From positions 186,001 through 250,000 of the forward strand of contig NZ_CP150233.1 of assembly GCF_037974265.1 (NCBI RefSeq): a DNA stretch of 64,000 nucleotides. The letters run 5' to 3'. A program made the position numbers and the translations under genes. Source of the stretch: Paenibacillus sp. FSL R5-0623. Lineage in GTDB: Bacteria > Bacillota > Bacilli > Paenibacillales > Paenibacillaceae. Under the pieces are notes generated by a model. That model searched no databases. It saw nothing but the letters and a program-made list of their open reading frames with translations, and was not told the DNA's origin. Shown piece after piece: positions 1 through 12,281 of this stretch. Every line of letters starts with the position of its first letter. The first letter of the stretch is position 1.

Positions 1-828
1 ATTGACAGTGCAGGAATGAAGATCAGCGAGGCAGGGTATGATTTGCTGCAGCAGTTAGAGCCCGTAGCCAAAGAGTTGTTCGGATTATCCGAGCTGGAAG
101 AGCGCATCAAGCAAGCCTACGGTCTGCAAAAGGTAGTTGTGGTTCCTGGCGATTCGGACGTTTCTCCATTTGCCAAAAGGGAACTGGGCAGAGCTGGAGC
201 GAAGGCTCTCGGCAATATCATGATTGACAACGACGTTGTCGCCGTTACTGGCGGTTCAACAACGGCCGAAGTCGCAGAACAATTAAATCCGCCAACATCG
301 CTAAAAGGTGTCTGGTTCGTACCAGCACGCGGTGGACTTGGAGAAAGCCTTGAAATTCAGGCTAATACGATCGCATCCACAATGGCAAAACGGGTAGGGG
401 CGCAATACAAACTCCTGCATGTACCGGATTTGCTCAGTGATCATGCCTATGAATCATTAATCCAGGACCCTAGTGTTCAGGAGATTCTGCAGCTGATCAG
501 GCAATCACGGATTGTTATTCATGGAATTGGTGATGCCGTAGAGATGGCCAAAAGACGCAAACTTGCGACGGAGATTATAGATGAACTTCAGGAGCAAGGG
601 GCCGTATCTGAATCTTTCGGTTATTACTTTAATGATCAGGGTGAGGTAGTACATACCATGCTTACACTGGGTATGCGACTTCAGGATATTGAACGAACCG
701 ATGTTGTGATTGGAATTGCAGGTGGCAAAAGCAAAGCTGCTGCTATACATTCCGTGTTGCGATTTGGTCAGGAAGATATTCTGATTATTGATGAGGCTGC
801 TGCCGAAGTCATTGTTGCTGAAATGTAA
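1..828 (+). CDS. cggR: Central glycolytic genes regulator CggR (5' end cut off by window)
   Basis: The frame is open from base 1, so the N-terminal helix-turn-helix lies outside the window; about 275 residues are visible of a family that is usually near 340. What remains is the sugar-phosphate-binding domain of the SorC/DeoR-like family, with VTGGSTTAEVAEQL near the start and IGIAGGKSKAAAIHSVLR near the end, both typical phosphate-binding loops. In Bacillus the protein represses the gapA operon and is released by fructose-1,6-bisphosphate. It sits directly upstream of gapA here, as in that operon. The assignment rests on sequence similarity that I recognise plus synteny. The ATG at base 16 is internal and is not the start. 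Confidence 0.92.
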   Translation: MDSAGMKISEAGYDLLQQLEPVAKELFGLSELEERIKQAYGLQKVVVVPGDSDVSPFAKRELGRAGAKALGNIMIDNDVVAVTGGSTTAEVAEQLNPPTSLKGVWFVPARGGLGESLEIQANTIASTMAKRVGAQYKLLHVPDLLSDHAYESLIQDPSVQEILQLIRQSRIVIHGIGDAVEMAKRRKLATEIIDELQEQGAVSESFGYYFNDQGEVVHTMLTLGMRLQDIERTDVVIGIAGGKSKAAAIHSVLRFGQEDILIIDEAAAEVIVAEM

Positions 829-858
829 TAAAGTTTTACTTTGCATCACAACTATTGT

Positions 859-888
859 TGTCTTGACGGACTTCACCGTCTGTCTTGA
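859..888 (+). promoter_or_regulatory. Hairpin and direct repeat between cggR and gapA
   Basis: GACGG (865-869) and CCGTC (876-880) form a 5-bp stem with a 6-nt loop, flanked by two TGTCTTGA repeats (859-866 and 881-888). In B. subtilis the cggR-gapA message is cleaved upstream of gapA and a stem-loop protects the gapA part; this hairpin is in the equivalent place. A TTGACG hexamer (863-868) overlaps it, but no convincing -10 follows at 17 nt, so a separate gapA promoter is less likely. The function is inferred. Confidence 0.4.
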
Positions 889-938
889 ATATATAAGTTT
901 CATAAAAAAATTAATCAAAACTTGGGAGGAACTTACTC

Positions 939-1946
939 ATGATTAAAGTAGGTATTAACGGTTTTGGACGTATTGGACGCTTGGCATTCCGCCGTATTCA
1001 AAATGTAGCAGGCATCGAGGTAGTAGCAATCAACGACTTGACTGACGCTAAAATGCTCGCTCATTTGCTCAAATATGATACAACTCAAGGTCGCTTCGAT
1101 GGCGATGTTGAAGTGCACGATGGCTTCTTCAAAGTGAACGGCAAAGAAGTTAAAGTATTGGCTAACCGTAACCCAGAAGAACTTCCTTGGGGCGACCTGG
1201 GCGTAGATATCGTTCTGGAATGTACTGGTTTCTTTACAACTAAAGAAGCAGCTGAGAAACACTTGAAAGGTGGAGCTAAGAAAGTTGTTATCTCCGCACC
1301 AGCTACTGGCGACATGAAAACCATCGTTTACAACGTAAACCATGAAATCCTCGACGGTACTGAAACTGTAATCTCCGGCGCATCTTGCACAACAAACTGC
1401 CTGGCACCTATGGCAAAAACACTGCAAGACAAATTCGGAATCGTTCAAGGTTTGATGACTACAATTCACGCTTACACTGGCGACCAAAACACATTGGATG
1501 CTCCACACCCTAAAGGTGACTTCCGTCGTGCTCGCGCAGCAGCTGAAAACATCATCCCTAACACAACTGGTGCTGCTAAAGCAATCGGACTGGTAATCCC
1601 AGAACTGCAAGGCATCCTTGATGGTGCAGCTCAACGTGTACCAGTAGCTACTGGTTCCCTGACTGAGCTCGTAACTGTTCTGAACAAAAAAGTAACAGCT
1701 GAAGAAGTTAACGCAGCTATGCAAGAAGCTTCCGATCCAGAAACTTTCGGATACACAGAAGACGAAATCGTATCTTCCGATATCCAAGGAATCACTTTCG
1801 GTTCCCTGTTTGATGCAACTCAAACTAAAGTTCTGACTGTTGGCGACCAACAATTGGTTAAAACTGTAGCTTGGTATGACAATGAAATGTCCTACACTGC
1901 ACAATTGGTTCGCACTTTGGAGCACTTTGCAAAAATGATTAAGTAA
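939..1946 (+). CDS. gapA: Glyceraldehyde-3-phosphate dehydrogenase, glycolytic, NAD-dependent
   Basis: 335 residues, the normal family length. It oxidatively phosphorylates glyceraldehyde-3-phosphate to 1,3-bisphosphoglycerate in the cytosol. The N-terminal Rossmann motif [10 protein letters not shown] is at residues 5-14. The catalytic cysteine lies in SCTTNC (Cys150), and the acidic Asp33 after the second beta strand fits NAD preference and hence the glycolytic GapA rather than the gluconeogenic GapB. GGGAGGA sits 9-10 nt before the ATG. The codon choice is strongly biased, as expected for a highly expressed gene. It is the first structural gene after cggR and is followed by a hairpin before pgk. 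Confidence 0.98.
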   Translation: MIKVGINGFGRIGRLAFRRIQNVAGIEVVAINDLTDAKMLAHLLKYDTTQGRFDGDVEVHDGFFKVNGKEVKVLANRNPEELPWGDLGVDIVLECTGFFTTKEAAEKHLKGGAKKVVISAPATGDMKTIVYNVNHEILDGTETVISGASCTTNCLAPMAKTLQDKFGIVQGLMTTIHAYTGDQNTLDAPHPKGDFRRARAAAENIIPNTTGAAKAIGLVIPELQGILDGAAQRVPVATGSLTELVTVLNKKVTAEEVNAAMQEASDPETFGYTEDEIVSSDIQGITFGSLFDATQTKVLTVGDQQLVKTVAWYDNEMSYTAQLVRTLEHFAKMIK

Positions 1947-1961
1947 TATCTGCAATAACAT

Positions 1962-1998
1962 AGAGCGGAAACAGATGCTATATTGTTTCCGCTCTTTA
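1962..1998 (+). terminator. Hairpin after gapA, probable partial terminator
   Basis: AGAGCGGAAACA (1962-1973) pairs perfectly with TGTTTCCGCTCT (1984-1995) over 12 bp with a 10-nt loop. Only a short T run follows. It may attenuate transcription into pgk or stabilise the abundant gapA message. Confidence 0.7.
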
Positions 1999-2097
1999 TA
2001 TATCTACATTTTGCAAATTTCTCAAAAACACCAGGATTGACAAGGGATTTTAGCTCTTGATTGGTCCACCAAATACATGGGTGCGGAGGAAATACAG

Positions 2098-3279
2098 ATG
2101 AACAAAAAAAGTGTACGCGATATCGAATTGACAGGAAAACGGGCTTTTGTCCGTGTAGATTTCAATGTGCCGCTCGAAGATGGTAAAATTACAGATGACA
2201 AACGTATTCGTGCAACGCTTCCTACAATCAACTTCTTGATTGAAAAAGGCGCTAAAGTCATTTTGGCAAGCCACATGGGTCGTCCTAACGGCGAAGTGGT
2301 TGAATCCTTGCGTTTGACTCCAGCAGCTGAGCGTTTGTCTGAATTGCTTGGTAAAACAGTTGTTAAAGCTGACGATTCTGTTGGTGACGCTGTTAAAGCT
2401 CAAATCGCTGAACTGAACAACGGGGACGTATTGTTGCTTGAAAACGTTCGTTTCCACGCAGGCGAAGAGAAAAACGATCCAGAACTCGCAAAACAATTTG
2501 CTGAACTGGCTGATGTTTTCGTTAACGATGCGTTTGGCGCGGCTCACAGAGCACACGCTTCGACTGAAGGAATCGCTCACTTGCTTCCAGCAGTGTCCGG
2601 TTTGTTGATGGAGAAAGAACTTGAAGTGTTGGGTAAAGCAATCTCCAACCCTGAGCGTCCTTTCACAGCTATCATTGGTGGATCCAAAGTTAAGGACAAA
2701 ATCGATGTAATCGACAACCTGTTGAACATTGCAGACAACGTAATCATCGGTGGCGGTCTGACTTACACGTTCTTCAAAGCACAAGGACATGAAATTGGAC
2801 AATCCTTGCTGGATGATTCCAAACTTGATGTTGCTCTCGGTTTTATCGAAAAAGCGAAAAAATTGGGCAAAAACTTCTACCTGCCGGTAGATATCGTAGT
2901 GTCTGACGATTTCAGTGCGAAAGCAAACACACAAATCGTTGACATCGATGGTATCCCAGCAGATTGGGAAGGTATCGACATCGGTCCTAAAACACGTGAG
3001 ATTTATGCTGACGTAATCAAAAACTCCAAATTGGTTGTGTGGAACGGACCAATGGGCGTATTTGAAATCGAGCCATTCTCCCACGGTACTCGTGCAGTAG
3101 CGGAAGCTTGCGCTGAGACAGAAGCTTACACTGTAATTGGTGGCGGTGACTCCGCAGCAGCAGCTGAGAAGTTCAAATTGGCTGACAAGATGAACCACAT
3201 CTCTACAGGTGGCGGTGCATCGCTCGAGTTCATGGAAGGTAAAGTACTTCCAGGCGTAGTGGCATTGAACGACAAGTAA
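2098..3279 (+). CDS. pgk: Phosphoglycerate kinase
   Basis: 393 residues, a normal length. It transfers phosphate from 1,3-bisphosphoglycerate to ADP. The N-terminal substrate-binding signature [16 protein letters not shown] is at about residues 19-34, and the C-terminal nucleotide-loop GGGDSAAA and TGGGASLEF motifs are present. I chose the ATG at 2098 because GGAGGA (2085-2090) lies 7 nt before it and family proteins start with a sequence like MNKKSVRDI; the in-frame ATG at 2077 lies upstream of that ribosome site. It follows gapA and precedes tpiA by 36 nt in the glycolytic operon. Confidence 0.98.
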   Translation: MNKKSVRDIELTGKRAFVRVDFNVPLEDGKITDDKRIRATLPTINFLIEKGAKVILASHMGRPNGEVVESLRLTPAAERLSELLGKTVVKADDSVGDAVKAQIAELNNGDVLLLENVRFHAGEEKNDPELAKQFAELADVFVNDAFGAAHRAHASTEGIAHLLPAVSGLLMEKELEVLGKAISNPERPFTAIIGGSKVKDKIDVIDNLLNIADNVIIGGGLTYTFFKAQGHEIGQSLLDDSKLDVALGFIEKAKKLGKNFYLPVDIVVSDDFSAKANTQIVDIDGIPADWEGIDIGPKTREIYADVIKNSKLVVWNGPMGVFEIEPFSHGTRAVAEACAETEAYTVIGGGDSAAAAEKFKLADKMNHISTGGGASLEFMEGKVLPGVVALNDK

Positions 3280-4068
<789 letters not shown>

Positions 4069-4069
4069 G

Positions 4070-5614
4070 ATGACAGCTCCAAAACCTGTAGCACTGATCA
4101 TCATGGATGGCTTTGGTCTTCGTAACACGGTGGAAGGCAACGCGGTAGCGCAAGCCAAGAAACCGAACTACGACCGTTTCATGAGCCAATTCCCACATAC
4201 AACACTCACTGCTTGCGGTGAAGCTGTAGGTTTGCCAGAAGGGCAAATGGGTAATTCCGAGGTAGGTCACCTGAACATTGGTGCTGGCCGGATCGTATAC
4301 CAGGATTTGACCCGTATCTCCAAATCCATTCGTGACGGCGAGTTCTACGACAATGAAACACTTGTCAAAGCCGTTCGCGAAGCGAAACAAAGCGGCAAAA
4401 AGCTTCATCTCTACGGCTTGTTGTCCGATGGCGGCGTACATAGTCACATCGACCACCTGTTTGCTATGCTAGATCTGGCCAAAAAAGAAGGAATGAATGA
4501 TGTATATATTCATGCTTTCATGGATGGCCGTGATGTTATGCCAGACAGTGGTAAAGACTTCATGCAGAAGCTGATCGCCAAGATTGAAGAAGTCGGTGTA
4601 GGTAAAATCGCAACGGTTCAAGGTCGCTATTACGCGATGGACCGTGACAAACGTTGGGAACGGGTTGAGAAATCATACCGCGCCATCGTTTATGGAGATG
4701 GACCAAAATACACTGACCCACTCAAAGCGGTTGAAGAATCGTATGAGAAATCCGTATTTGATGAATTCGTTGAACCAACGGTTATCGTCAAAGCGGATGG
4801 TGAGCCGGTAGGTTTGGTTGAGAGCGGCGATTCCGTTATCTTCCTCAACTTCCGTCCTGACCGTGCGATCCAGTTGTCGCAAGTATTCACAAACCAGGAT
4901 TTCCGCGGTTTCGATCGTGGTCCGAAGTTCCCTGTGGGCTTGCACTTTGTATGCTTGACTTTGTTCAGCGAGACGGTTGAAGGTTATGTGGCATATTCGC
5001 CGAAGAACCTCGACAACACCCTGGGTGAAGTTCTGGTACAGAACAATAAAAAACAACTGCGTATTGCAGAAACTGAGAAATACCCGCACGTTACCTTCTT
5101 CTTCAGCGGCGGTCGTGATGTGGAGCTTCCGGGCGAAACTCGTGTACTGATCAACTCACCAAAAGTTGCAACGTATGATCTGCAACCGGAGATGAGCGCG
5201 TATGAAGTAGCCGACGCATGTGTTCGCGAGATCGAAGCAGACAAACATGACGCTATCATTCTGAACTTTGCTAACCCTGACATGGTTGGACACTCCGGCA
5301 TGCTGGAGCCTACCATCAAAGCGGTTGAAGTAACAGATGAGTGCATGGGCCGTGTTGTGGATGCAGTACTTGCCAAAGGCGGCGTTGTACTGATCACGGC
5401 GGATCATGGTAACGCGGATATGGTGTTCGATGAGAAAGGACGTCCGTTCACAGCTCATACAACGAACCCAGTTCCATTCATCGTTACGGATGCCAATGTA
5501 ACTTTGCGTGAAGGCGGAATCCTGGCGGATATCGCGCCAACGATCCTTGACCTGATGCAATTGCCTAAACCGGCTGAGATGACAGGTACATCCGTCATCG
5601 CTACCCGTAAATAA
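4070..5614 (+). CDS. gpmI: Phosphoglycerate mutase, 2,3-bisphosphoglycerate-independent
   Basis: 514 residues, the usual length for the manganese-dependent iPGM. It converts 3-phosphoglycerate to 2-phosphoglycerate through a phosphoserine intermediate. The metal-binding Asp13 is in IIMDGFG, and the catalytic Ser63 is in QMGNSEVGH. The C-terminal metal ligands are seen in NPDMVGHSG and [16 protein letters not shown] in the end of tpiA supplies the ribosome site. Starting the frame further upstream at 4007 would overlap tpiA by 60 bases and add sequence absent from the family, so 4070 is preferred. Confidence 0.98.
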   Translation: MTAPKPVALIIMDGFGLRNTVEGNAVAQAKKPNYDRFMSQFPHTTLTACGEAVGLPEGQMGNSEVGHLNIGAGRIVYQDLTRISKSIRDGEFYDNETLVKAVREAKQSGKKLHLYGLLSDGGVHSHIDHLFAMLDLAKKEGMNDVYIHAFMDGRDVMPDSGKDFMQKLIAKIEEVGVGKIATVQGRYYAMDRDKRWERVEKSYRAIVYGDGPKYTDPLKAVEESYEKSVFDEFVEPTVIVKADGEPVGLVESGDSVIFLNFRPDRAIQLSQVFTNQDFRGFDRGPKFPVGLHFVCLTLFSETVEGYVAYSPKNLDNTLGEVLVQNNKKQLRIAETEKYPHVTFFFSGGRDVELPGETRVLINSPKVATYDLQPEMSAYEVADACVREIEADKHDAIILNFANPDMVGHSGMLEPTIKAVEVTDECMGRVVDAVLAKGGVVLITADHGNADMVFDEKGRPFTAHTTNPVPFIVTDANVTLREGGILADIAPTILDLMQLPKPAEMTGTSVIATRK

Positions 5615-5649
5615 GTTACGCAACAACATATATAATTGGACGGTTTGGC

Positions 5650-5805
5650 GTTTGCACATGGAACGAAGGAAGCAGAAATTGTCTGAAGAAGCGTTAGCGT
5701 TTGCCTTTATCACATGATTCCAGCTTATGAGAATAAGTTCAAAGGAATCAGGGGATAACAGCGATCGGAAGACGATTCTGCTGACGTAGTGAAATAAGGG
5801 CAAAC
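5650..5805 (+). repeat. Structured intergenic element, copy A (leader of eno)
   Basis: One of five related elements. Nested pairing can be read directly. GTTTGC (5650-5655) pairs with GCAAAC (5800-5805), and AGCAGAA (5671-5677) with TTCTGCT (5776-5782). TTATC (5707-5711) pairs with GATAA (5754-5758), and TGATTCC (5715-5721) with GGAATCA (5744-5750), capped by an AGCTTAT/ATAAGTT hairpin. The shared boxes are CTGAAGAAGCG (5683-5693) and GGGGATAACAGCGATCGGAA (5751-5770). It ends 49 nt before the eno start. The function is unknown. Confidence 0.8.
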
Positions 5806-5839
5806 ACAAGTTGGTCCCAAAATTAAATCCCAACTATAA

Positions 5840-7140
<1,301 letters not shown>

Positions 7141-7141
<1 letters not shown>

Positions 7142-7192
7142 GCTGGATATCCAGCTTTTACGGACAAGCCGGATAACCGGCTTGTCTTTTTT
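7141..7192 (+). terminator. Rho-independent terminator of the glycolytic operon
   Basis: GACAAGCCGG (7163-7172) pairs with CCGGCTTGTC (7177-7186), with an ATAA loop and six T residues. It is preceded by the 16-bp palindrome AGCTGGATATCCAGCT (7141-7156), directly after the eno stop. Confidence 0.95.
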
Positions 7193-7260
7193 CATTGAAA
7201 CGGAGTAATGATATAACATAAGGATCACGCAGATGGTGAAATTTAGGGCATTGTATAAAC

Positions 7261-7297
7261 TGTACTACTTGTAGTACAACCATAGCTATGTTACAAT
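7261..7297 (+). promoter_or_regulatory. secG promoter with overlapping palindrome
   Basis: TTGTAG (7269-7274), a 17-nt spacer and TACAAT (7292-7297) form a sigma-A-type promoter. TGTACTACTTGTAGTACA (7261-7278) is an inverted repeat with two 8-bp arms around TT and covers the -35 element, as a repressor site would. The sequence resembles BlaI/MecI-type TACTAC/GTAGTA sites but with a shorter spacer. The regulator is unknown. Confidence 0.6.
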
Positions 7298-7354
7298 TAA
7301 AGTAACTGTTTTTATGGTGAGATGTTATGCCCACATGGGTAGGAGGTGGAAAGA

Positions 7355-7588
7355 ATGGATATTGCTTTGAAATTGCTGCTCGTTGTTTTCTCGATCGGTC
7401 TAATCACTGTAGTATTGCTGCAGCACGGGAAAAGCGCTGGTTTGGCGGGTGCCATCTCCGGTGGTGCGGAACATCTTTTCGGTAAAACGAAAGCGCGCGG
7501 ATTGGATCTCTTCCTGCAACGTGCAACGGTGGTACTGGGTGCAGGATTTATGATTTTGTCTATTATTGTTACAGTGGCTTCCAAGTAA
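7355..7588 (+). CDS. secG: Preprotein translocase subunit SecG
   Basis: 77 residues, the usual size. It is a small membrane subunit of the SecYEG channel. There are two hydrophobic helices (about residues 4-23 and 51-72) joined by the conserved [21 protein letters not shown] loop, of which the glycine-rich part and the F-GK-KARG core are the family hallmark. AGGAGGTG (7341-7348) lies 6 nt before the ATG at 7355; a GTG inside that ribosome site is an unlikely start. Its position before rnr, smpB and ssrA matches the B. subtilis order, although the carboxylesterase gene found there between secG and rnr is missing. Confidence 0.95.
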   Translation: MDIALKLLLVVFSIGLITVVLLQHGKSAGLAGAISGGAEHLFGKTKARGLDLFLQRATVVLGAGFMILSIIVTVASK

Positions 7589-7640
7589 GATCCGGAATTG
7601 CTGTTCAATGAATAGCTTAAGCTAATGGCTTAATTGATGA

Positions 7641-7672
7641 ACCTTCGTTTCGTGAAGAAACGGGGGTTTTTT
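7641..7672 (+). terminator. Terminator after secG
   Basis: ACCTTCGTTTC (7641-7651) pairs with GAAACGGGGGT (7657-7667) over 11 bp with two G-T pairs, and a run of six T follows. It separates secG from rnr. Confidence 0.85.
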
Positions 7673-8149
7673 AATAAATTCTTACACGTCCAAACTTTTC
7701 CAACAATCTAATCTATAGACTCCATGATTTTCGGTCTTCTTCTCACTTCTGTTTGGTTTTCCTTCCTTATCATGCAACACACCCCTATCATGTATGGTAT
7801 GACCCTCGCTTATTCGTTACGCGAACTCACTCCTTATAATGAATGTCATGTGTACAGATATTTTTTGGGTCTAGTCCTTTTCAGAAGCGTACTGCATCTG
7901 TGCCGCATAAAATGTCTGTAGAGATATGTGTAAAGCGTGATTATCCCGGAGCGCCCGGCAACCGCGGTTTTTTTGCGAGGTACGGATGGTCCGGATTGAA
8001 TTCGTGTATACTAGGGTATGAGATAGTATGGTTTCACTACTACACTCTACACGGCAGTGGCTATGTGTATCATGAAAATGGTAAGAATTCCGATACATAA
8101 AGAGATGAGACTTGCTTACACTTTTATGTTTCCAGAGGTGAATATATTA
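7673..8149. other. Gene-free stretch between secG and rnr
   Basis: Short open frames on both strands lack ribosome sites and family resemblance. A good -10 hexamer, TATACT (8006-8011), lies about 140 bases before rnr, but its -35 partner is poor. The B. subtilis carboxylesterase gene at this place is absent and no remnant of it is recognisable. Confidence 0.5.
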
Positions 8150-10948
8150 ATGATAACAGAACAACAATTGCTCGACTTCATGCGGGAGACCGCTTATAAA
8201 CCCATGACTTATCAGGAGTTGGAACAGCACTTCGCGATCGAAGATGCAGCTGATTTCAAAGCCTTTTTGATTATGCTTAATACGCTGGAGGAATCCGGTA
8301 AAGTTTTGCTGACCCGTAACAATCGCTATGGCATGCCAGAGCGCATGGATTTGGTACGCGGACGTTTACAGGCTCACGCCAAAGGTTTCGCTTTCCTTAT
8401 TCCTGAGGATCGGGAGCACCCGGATGTGTACATTCACGCCAATGATATGAAAAGTGCGATGAATGGTGATACGGTATTGGTTAAAGTCACATCTCAAGGA
8501 CCTTCAGGTGGTCGCCTGGAGGGTGAGATCGTCCGTATTGTTACTCGTGCTGTGACCCAAGTCGTTGGTGTGTTCCAGAGTCATGAGGTGTACGGATTTG
8601 TCATTCCGGATGACAAACGGATTAATCGCGATATTTTCATCCCGCGTACCAACTTTGCTGGGGCGGTTGATGGACAGAAGGTCGTAGCAAAGATCGTCAG
8701 CTATCCGGAGGGCCGTGCGGCAGCAGAGGGTGAAGTGATCGAGATTCTTGGTCATAAGGATGAGCCGGGTATTGATATTTTGTCCGTCATTCGCAAGCAT
8801 CAGCTGCCTGAAGCTTTCCCGGATGAAGTGGTAGAAGAGGCGGAGAAAGCACCAGACTCCATCACGGATGAAGAGATAGTACAACAGGGTCGCCGTGATT
8901 TGCGCGGACTTAACATTGTCACGATAGATGGCGAAGATGCCAAGGATCTGGATGATGCTGTTAACGTAGAGAAGCTTCCTAACGGTAATTATCGTCTTGG
9001 CGTTCATATTGCCGATGTCGGCTATTATGTACAGGAGAATTCCAAGCTTGATCAAGAAGCTTATAACCGTGGATGCAGTGTGTATTTGGTAGACCGGGTC
9101 ATTCCTATGTTGCCACAACGTCTGTCCAACGGGATCTGTAGTTTGAACCCGCAGGTAGACCGCTTGACCCTGTCTTGTGAGATGGAGTTCAACGACCAGA
9201 TGAAGGTTGTAAAACATGACATTTTCACGAGTGTAATCAAAACCAAGGAGCGGATGACGTATTCGAACGTCCGTAAAATCCTAGAAGGTGAAGAGCCGGA
9301 ATTGCTCGAGCGTTATAAGGATCTGGTAGATGATTTCCATCTGATGAAAGAGATCGCCTTGAAGCTGCGTGCTATGCGTATGCGCCGTGGTGCGGTTGAC
9401 TTTGATTTTGAAGAATCCAAAATCATTGTGGACGCAGAATGCAAACCGGTAGATATCGTAAAACGGGAGCGTTCGATTGCCGAGCAAATCATTGAGGAGT
9501 TCATGTTGGCAGCGAACGAAACAGTGGCAGAGCATTTCCACTGGTTGAAGGTTCCGTTCATTTATCGTGTGCACGAAGATCCGGATCAGGAAAAACTGCA
9601 AAATTTCCTCGCCTTTGCGGCGAATTTTGGACACCAGGTCAAAGGACGTGGCAATGCGATTCACCCACGGGCGCTTCAATCGTTGCTTGAGGATATCAAA
9701 GAAACGAAAGAACAAACTGTGATTAGTACGATGATGTTGCGTTCGATGAAACAGGCAAAGTATGATTCTGAAATGTCGGGTCACTTTGGCCTCGCGGCAG
9801 AATTCTATAGTCACTTTACGTCTCCAATTCGTCGTTATCCCGATCTTGTCATTCACCGGGTGATTCGCGAAGTCATTGAAAATAATGGTGCTTTGCCGGA
9901 GAATCGTCAGGAGTATTTGGCAGCACGCATGTCCGATATTGCGCAGCAGTCTTCGGAACGTGAACGTGTGGCGGTAGAAGCTGAGCGGGATACGGAGAAA
10001 ATGAAAAAAGCCGAGTACATGCTCGATAAAGTAGGCGAAGAGTTCGAAGGCATGATCAGCAGTGTGACCAGCTTTGGTATGTTCATTGAACTGGAGAACA
10101 CGGTTGAAGGCCTGATTCGCCTGAGCGCGCTCACGGACGACTATTACCATTTTGACGATCAGCATATGGCTCTGATTGGTGAACGTACCTCGAAAGTCTT
10201 CCGCATCGGTGATGAAGTGAAGATTCGTGTGGCACGTGTAAGCATGGAAGAGTATACAATTGATTTTGAAATGGTGGATATGAAACCTCGCGGTGAACGT
10301 CCTGGCGGCTTCGGTGGCGGACGTAGCGGGAAAGGTGGACGTCCTCCTGGTAGCGGCGGCGGACGCGGCGGTGCCAAGGGTGGACCAGGTGGATTCAGCG
10401 GTTCACGTGGCGGCAAAGGCAGTTCGACAGGTGCTGGAGCTAGCCGTGGTGGCAGATCAACGGAAGAGAGCAGCAAAGGTGGACGTGGCGGTCGCAGTGG
10501 AGCAGCGAGTGCAGGCGCGGGAGCAGGCTCATCTGGTGGCTACGCAGGTAAAGGCGGTGGCAAACCTAAAGGTGAGCGTCGTGCTAGTGATGCTGGTGGA
10601 TCAACTGGCCGGGGCAAAGGCGCGGTGAGCTTTGGTTTTGGCTCAGGTAAAGGCGGATATGGCTCTACATCGGGTGGATCGGATAGTAGTTCAACCGGTG
10701 GACAAGGAAGTGGCCTGAACAGCGGCAGCGGTCGCGGTGAAGGAAGCTTTAAGTCCGGCAAGGGCGGCGGTAAAGGTGGAAAAGGCGGAAGTGGACGCAA
10801 GAACACTTCGCCGAGCGGCGTATTTATTGGAGAGAATGCAACTCCTGGTGGCGCTCAGGAAGGCGGAGCACCACGACGCAAGCGGAAGAAGAGCAACGGT
10901 GCAGCTGGTAACGGCACGGCAGCTTTTGTACGAAAAAAGAAAAAATAA
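8150..10948 (+). CDS. rnr: Ribonuclease R with long glycine/arginine/lysine-rich tail
   Basis: 932 residues. It is a processive 3'-to-5' exoribonuclease that degrades structured RNA and works with tmRNA/SmpB on stalled messages. In order there are an N-terminal winged-helix region (about 1-70), cold-shock-type OB folds (about 70-230), the RNB catalytic domain with the acidic motif [13 protein letters not shown] (about 265-280) and an S1 domain (about 625-710). The start at 8150 is set by AGAGGTG nine nt upstream and by the family-like [13 protein letters not shown]. After about residue 712 comes a 220-residue low-complexity tail of G, S, R and K with RGG-like units. Typical RNase R tails are much shorter, so this extension is unusual. 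It precedes smpB and ssrA, its functional partners. Confidence 0.95.
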   Translation: MITEQQLLDFMRETAYKPMTYQELEQHFAIEDAADFKAFLIMLNTLEESGKVLLTRNNRYGMPERMDLVRGRLQAHAKGFAFLIPEDREHPDVYIHANDMKSAMNGDTVLVKVTSQGPSGGRLEGEIVRIVTRAVTQVVGVFQSHEVYGFVIPDDKRINRDIFIPRTNFAGAVDGQKVVAKIVSYPEGRAAAEGEVIEILGHKDEPGIDILSVIRKHQLPEAFPDEVVEEAEKAPDSITDEEIVQQGRRDLRGLNIVTIDGEDAKDLDDAVNVEKLPNGNYRLGVHIADVGYYVQENSKLDQEAYNRGCSVYLVDRVIPMLPQRLSNGICSLNPQVDRLTLSCEMEFNDQMKVVKHDIFTSVIKTKERMTYSNVRKILEGEEPELLERYKDLVDDFHLMKEIALKLRAMRMRRGAVDFDFEESKIIVDAECKPVDIVKRERSIAEQIIEEFMLAANETVAEHFHWLKVPFIYRVHEDPDQEKLQNFLAFAANFGHQVKGRGNAIHPRALQSLLEDIKETKEQTVISTMMLRSMKQAKYDSEMSGHFGLAAEFYSHFTSPIRRYPDLVIHRVIREVIENNGALPENRQEYLAARMSDIAQQSSERERVAVEAERDTEKMKKAEYMLDKVGEEFEGMISSVTSFGMFIELENTVEGLIRLSALTDDYYHFDDQHMALIGERTSKVFRIGDEVKIRVARVSMEEYTIDFEMVDMKPRGERPGGFGGGRSGKGGRPPGSGGGRGGAKGGPGGFSGSRGGKGSSTGAGASRGGRSTEESSKGGRGGRSGAASAGAGAGSSGGYAGKGGGKPKGERRASDAGGSTGRGKGAVSFGFGSGKGGYGSTSGGSDSSSTGGQGSGLNSGSGRGEGSFKSGKGGGKGGKGGSGRKNTSPSGVFIGENATPGGAQEGGAPRRKRKKSNGAAGNGTAAFVRKKKK

Positions 10949-11064
10949 AGCTAACTTAACTTGAAGAGATGGATTACAATTCGTTCCTCCAGGTTAAGCG
11001 TTGGAGAAAATAGTCACTTCAGCCGGTGTGTTGTTTCGCACAGTTCGAAAGTGGTGTAAAGAGG

Positions 11065-11091
11065 AGAGGCGGCAGAGGTCGCCTCTTTCTT
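11065..11091 (+). terminator. Hairpin between rnr and smpB
   Basis: AGAGGCG (11065-11071) pairs with CGCCTCT (11080-11086) with an 8-nt loop, followed by TTCTT. A moderate terminator or attenuator about 120 bases before smpB. Confidence 0.6.
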
Positions 11092-11208
11092 GATTTTAAC
11101 AGCCGTACTTGCTACAATTGAGGTCTGGCACGTGGTACCTTGGTGCAACATTGGGTGCGCTGCTATAGAGCATGGTACCGGCTTATTTTACGGAGAAGGA
11201 GTGAGGAC

Positions 11209-11691
11209 ATGGGCAAGAATGATGGACAGAGTAAAGTGCTCGCACAGAATAAAAAGGCTTCCCATGACTACTTCATTGAAGATACGTATGAAGCGGGCAT
11301 GGTGCTTACCGGAACGGAGATCAAATCTCTTCGCAACGGCCGTGCGAATATTGGTGATGCATTTGCCACGATTCGGAACGGTGAGATTCATATTCACAAT
11401 ATGCATATTAGTCCTTTTGAACAAGGGAACCGAAATAATCCGCTCGATCCGACACGTACGCGCAAGTTGTTGATGCATAAAGTGCAAATCCACAAGCTGC
11501 TCGGGCTGTCGAAACAGGATGGGTACAGCATTGTGCCACTGAAAATCTATATACGTAACGGTTATGCAAAGCTTTTGCTCGGACTGGGTAAAGGTAAGAA
11601 GCAATTCGACAAACGTGAAACTGCTGCGAAACGCGATGCTCAACGTGATATCCAACGGGTACTGCGCGAGAAGCAGAAGGTTGCACGTTAA
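11209..11691 (+). CDS. smpB: SsrA-binding protein SmpB
   Basis: 160 residues. It binds tmRNA and delivers it to stalled ribosomes. The OB-fold core reads [19 protein letters not shown], then [11 protein letters not shown], with the later LLLHK-type helix [11 protein letters not shown]. The basic C-terminal tail [18 protein letters not shown] is the part that enters the mRNA channel. AAGGAG (11196-11201) is 7 nt before the ATG at 11209; a longer frame from 11140 adds residues not seen in the family. Its own substrate RNA, ssrA, lies 590 bases downstream, separated by a terminator. Confidence 0.97.
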   Translation: MGKNDGQSKVLAQNKKASHDYFIEDTYEAGMVLTGTEIKSLRNGRANIGDAFATIRNGEIHIHNMHISPFEQGNRNNPLDPTRTRKLLMHKVQIHKLLGLSKQDGYSIVPLKIYIRNGYAKLLLGLGKGKKQFDKRETAAKRDAQRDIQRVLREKQKVAR

Positions 11692-11776
11692 GTTGATGGC
11701 TGGGCGTAAATGCTTTACTTTAGGTGTATAAGTTAGTTTTGTAATGGAGATTTGAAGAGTGATGTACGAATTAAGG

Positions 11777-11822
11777 AGTCTCAAGGTTTGTCCTGAAATG
11801 GGCAAGATTGAGGCTTTTTTTA
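11777..11822 (+). terminator. Terminator after smpB
   Basis: AGTCTCA (11777-11783) pairs with TGAGGCT (11809-11815), extended inward by a TTGTCC/GGGCAA stem, and a T-rich run follows. Several G-T pairs are present. Confidence 0.8.
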
Positions 11823-12281
11823 TTTTTAGTGGAAAGGGGATGTGGTGTGAGTTGCTGAAGTGTATTGTGTGGTGATTTCCTTTGATATGTGTTGAAGGGA
11901 AGTCGGTAGGAGCATGGAGCTTGGCGCGTTGATGAATCTAAATTTTTAGCCTTTGCGTAGTTTGCCTGAAACGTGGGTAAGATACTTAGGTGCCGTTGTT
12001 CGTGATCCGATCTGGGTAAACTTTACTTCCGATTGGTGACGCGGTATAATATGTAGACGATTGAGCTTGTTGTATTGGATAACCTTGTACACATGCTCAG
12101 CCTACTGGAATGTCTTCCAGCAATCTGTACTATTTCGGTGATGTCTCCTGTGTTATGATTACTCATGTAGCAGACAGGAATGCCGAGTTTGAAAGAAGCA
12201 TCTTTTTACCTTGGAGGAAAAAGATGTGCAGCACCTTTGCTCCGTATTCACGGATTAATCCTGGAGCCCTTCTTAATTTGA
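11823..12281. other. Gene-free stretch upstream of ssrA
   Basis: No credible gene is visible. A consensus -10 TATAAT (12047-12052) has only a weak -35 (TTTACT, 17 nt upstream) and lies about 230 bases before ssrA. If it is the ssrA promoter, a long precursor would be made. No better promoter was recognised nearer to the mature 5' end. Confidence 0.4.

Noticed and set aside
933..1961. Long minus-strand open frame (about 340 codons) opposite gapA
   Set aside because: It mirrors a highly biased gapA codon pattern, has no ribosome site and its translation is rich in Cys, Phe and Ser without any family motif.
2050..3198. Long minus-strand open frame opposite pgk
   Set aside because: It is an antisense shadow of pgk codon bias, with no start signal and no recognisable domains.
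7724..8100. Short plus-strand frames between secG and rnr
   Set aside because: No ribosome sites, overlapping each other, and no resemblance to the carboxylesterase found here in Bacillus.
10159..10806. Proline-rich minus-strand frames opposite the RNase R tail
   Set aside because: They arise because glycine codons read as proline on the other strand; there is no ribosome site.
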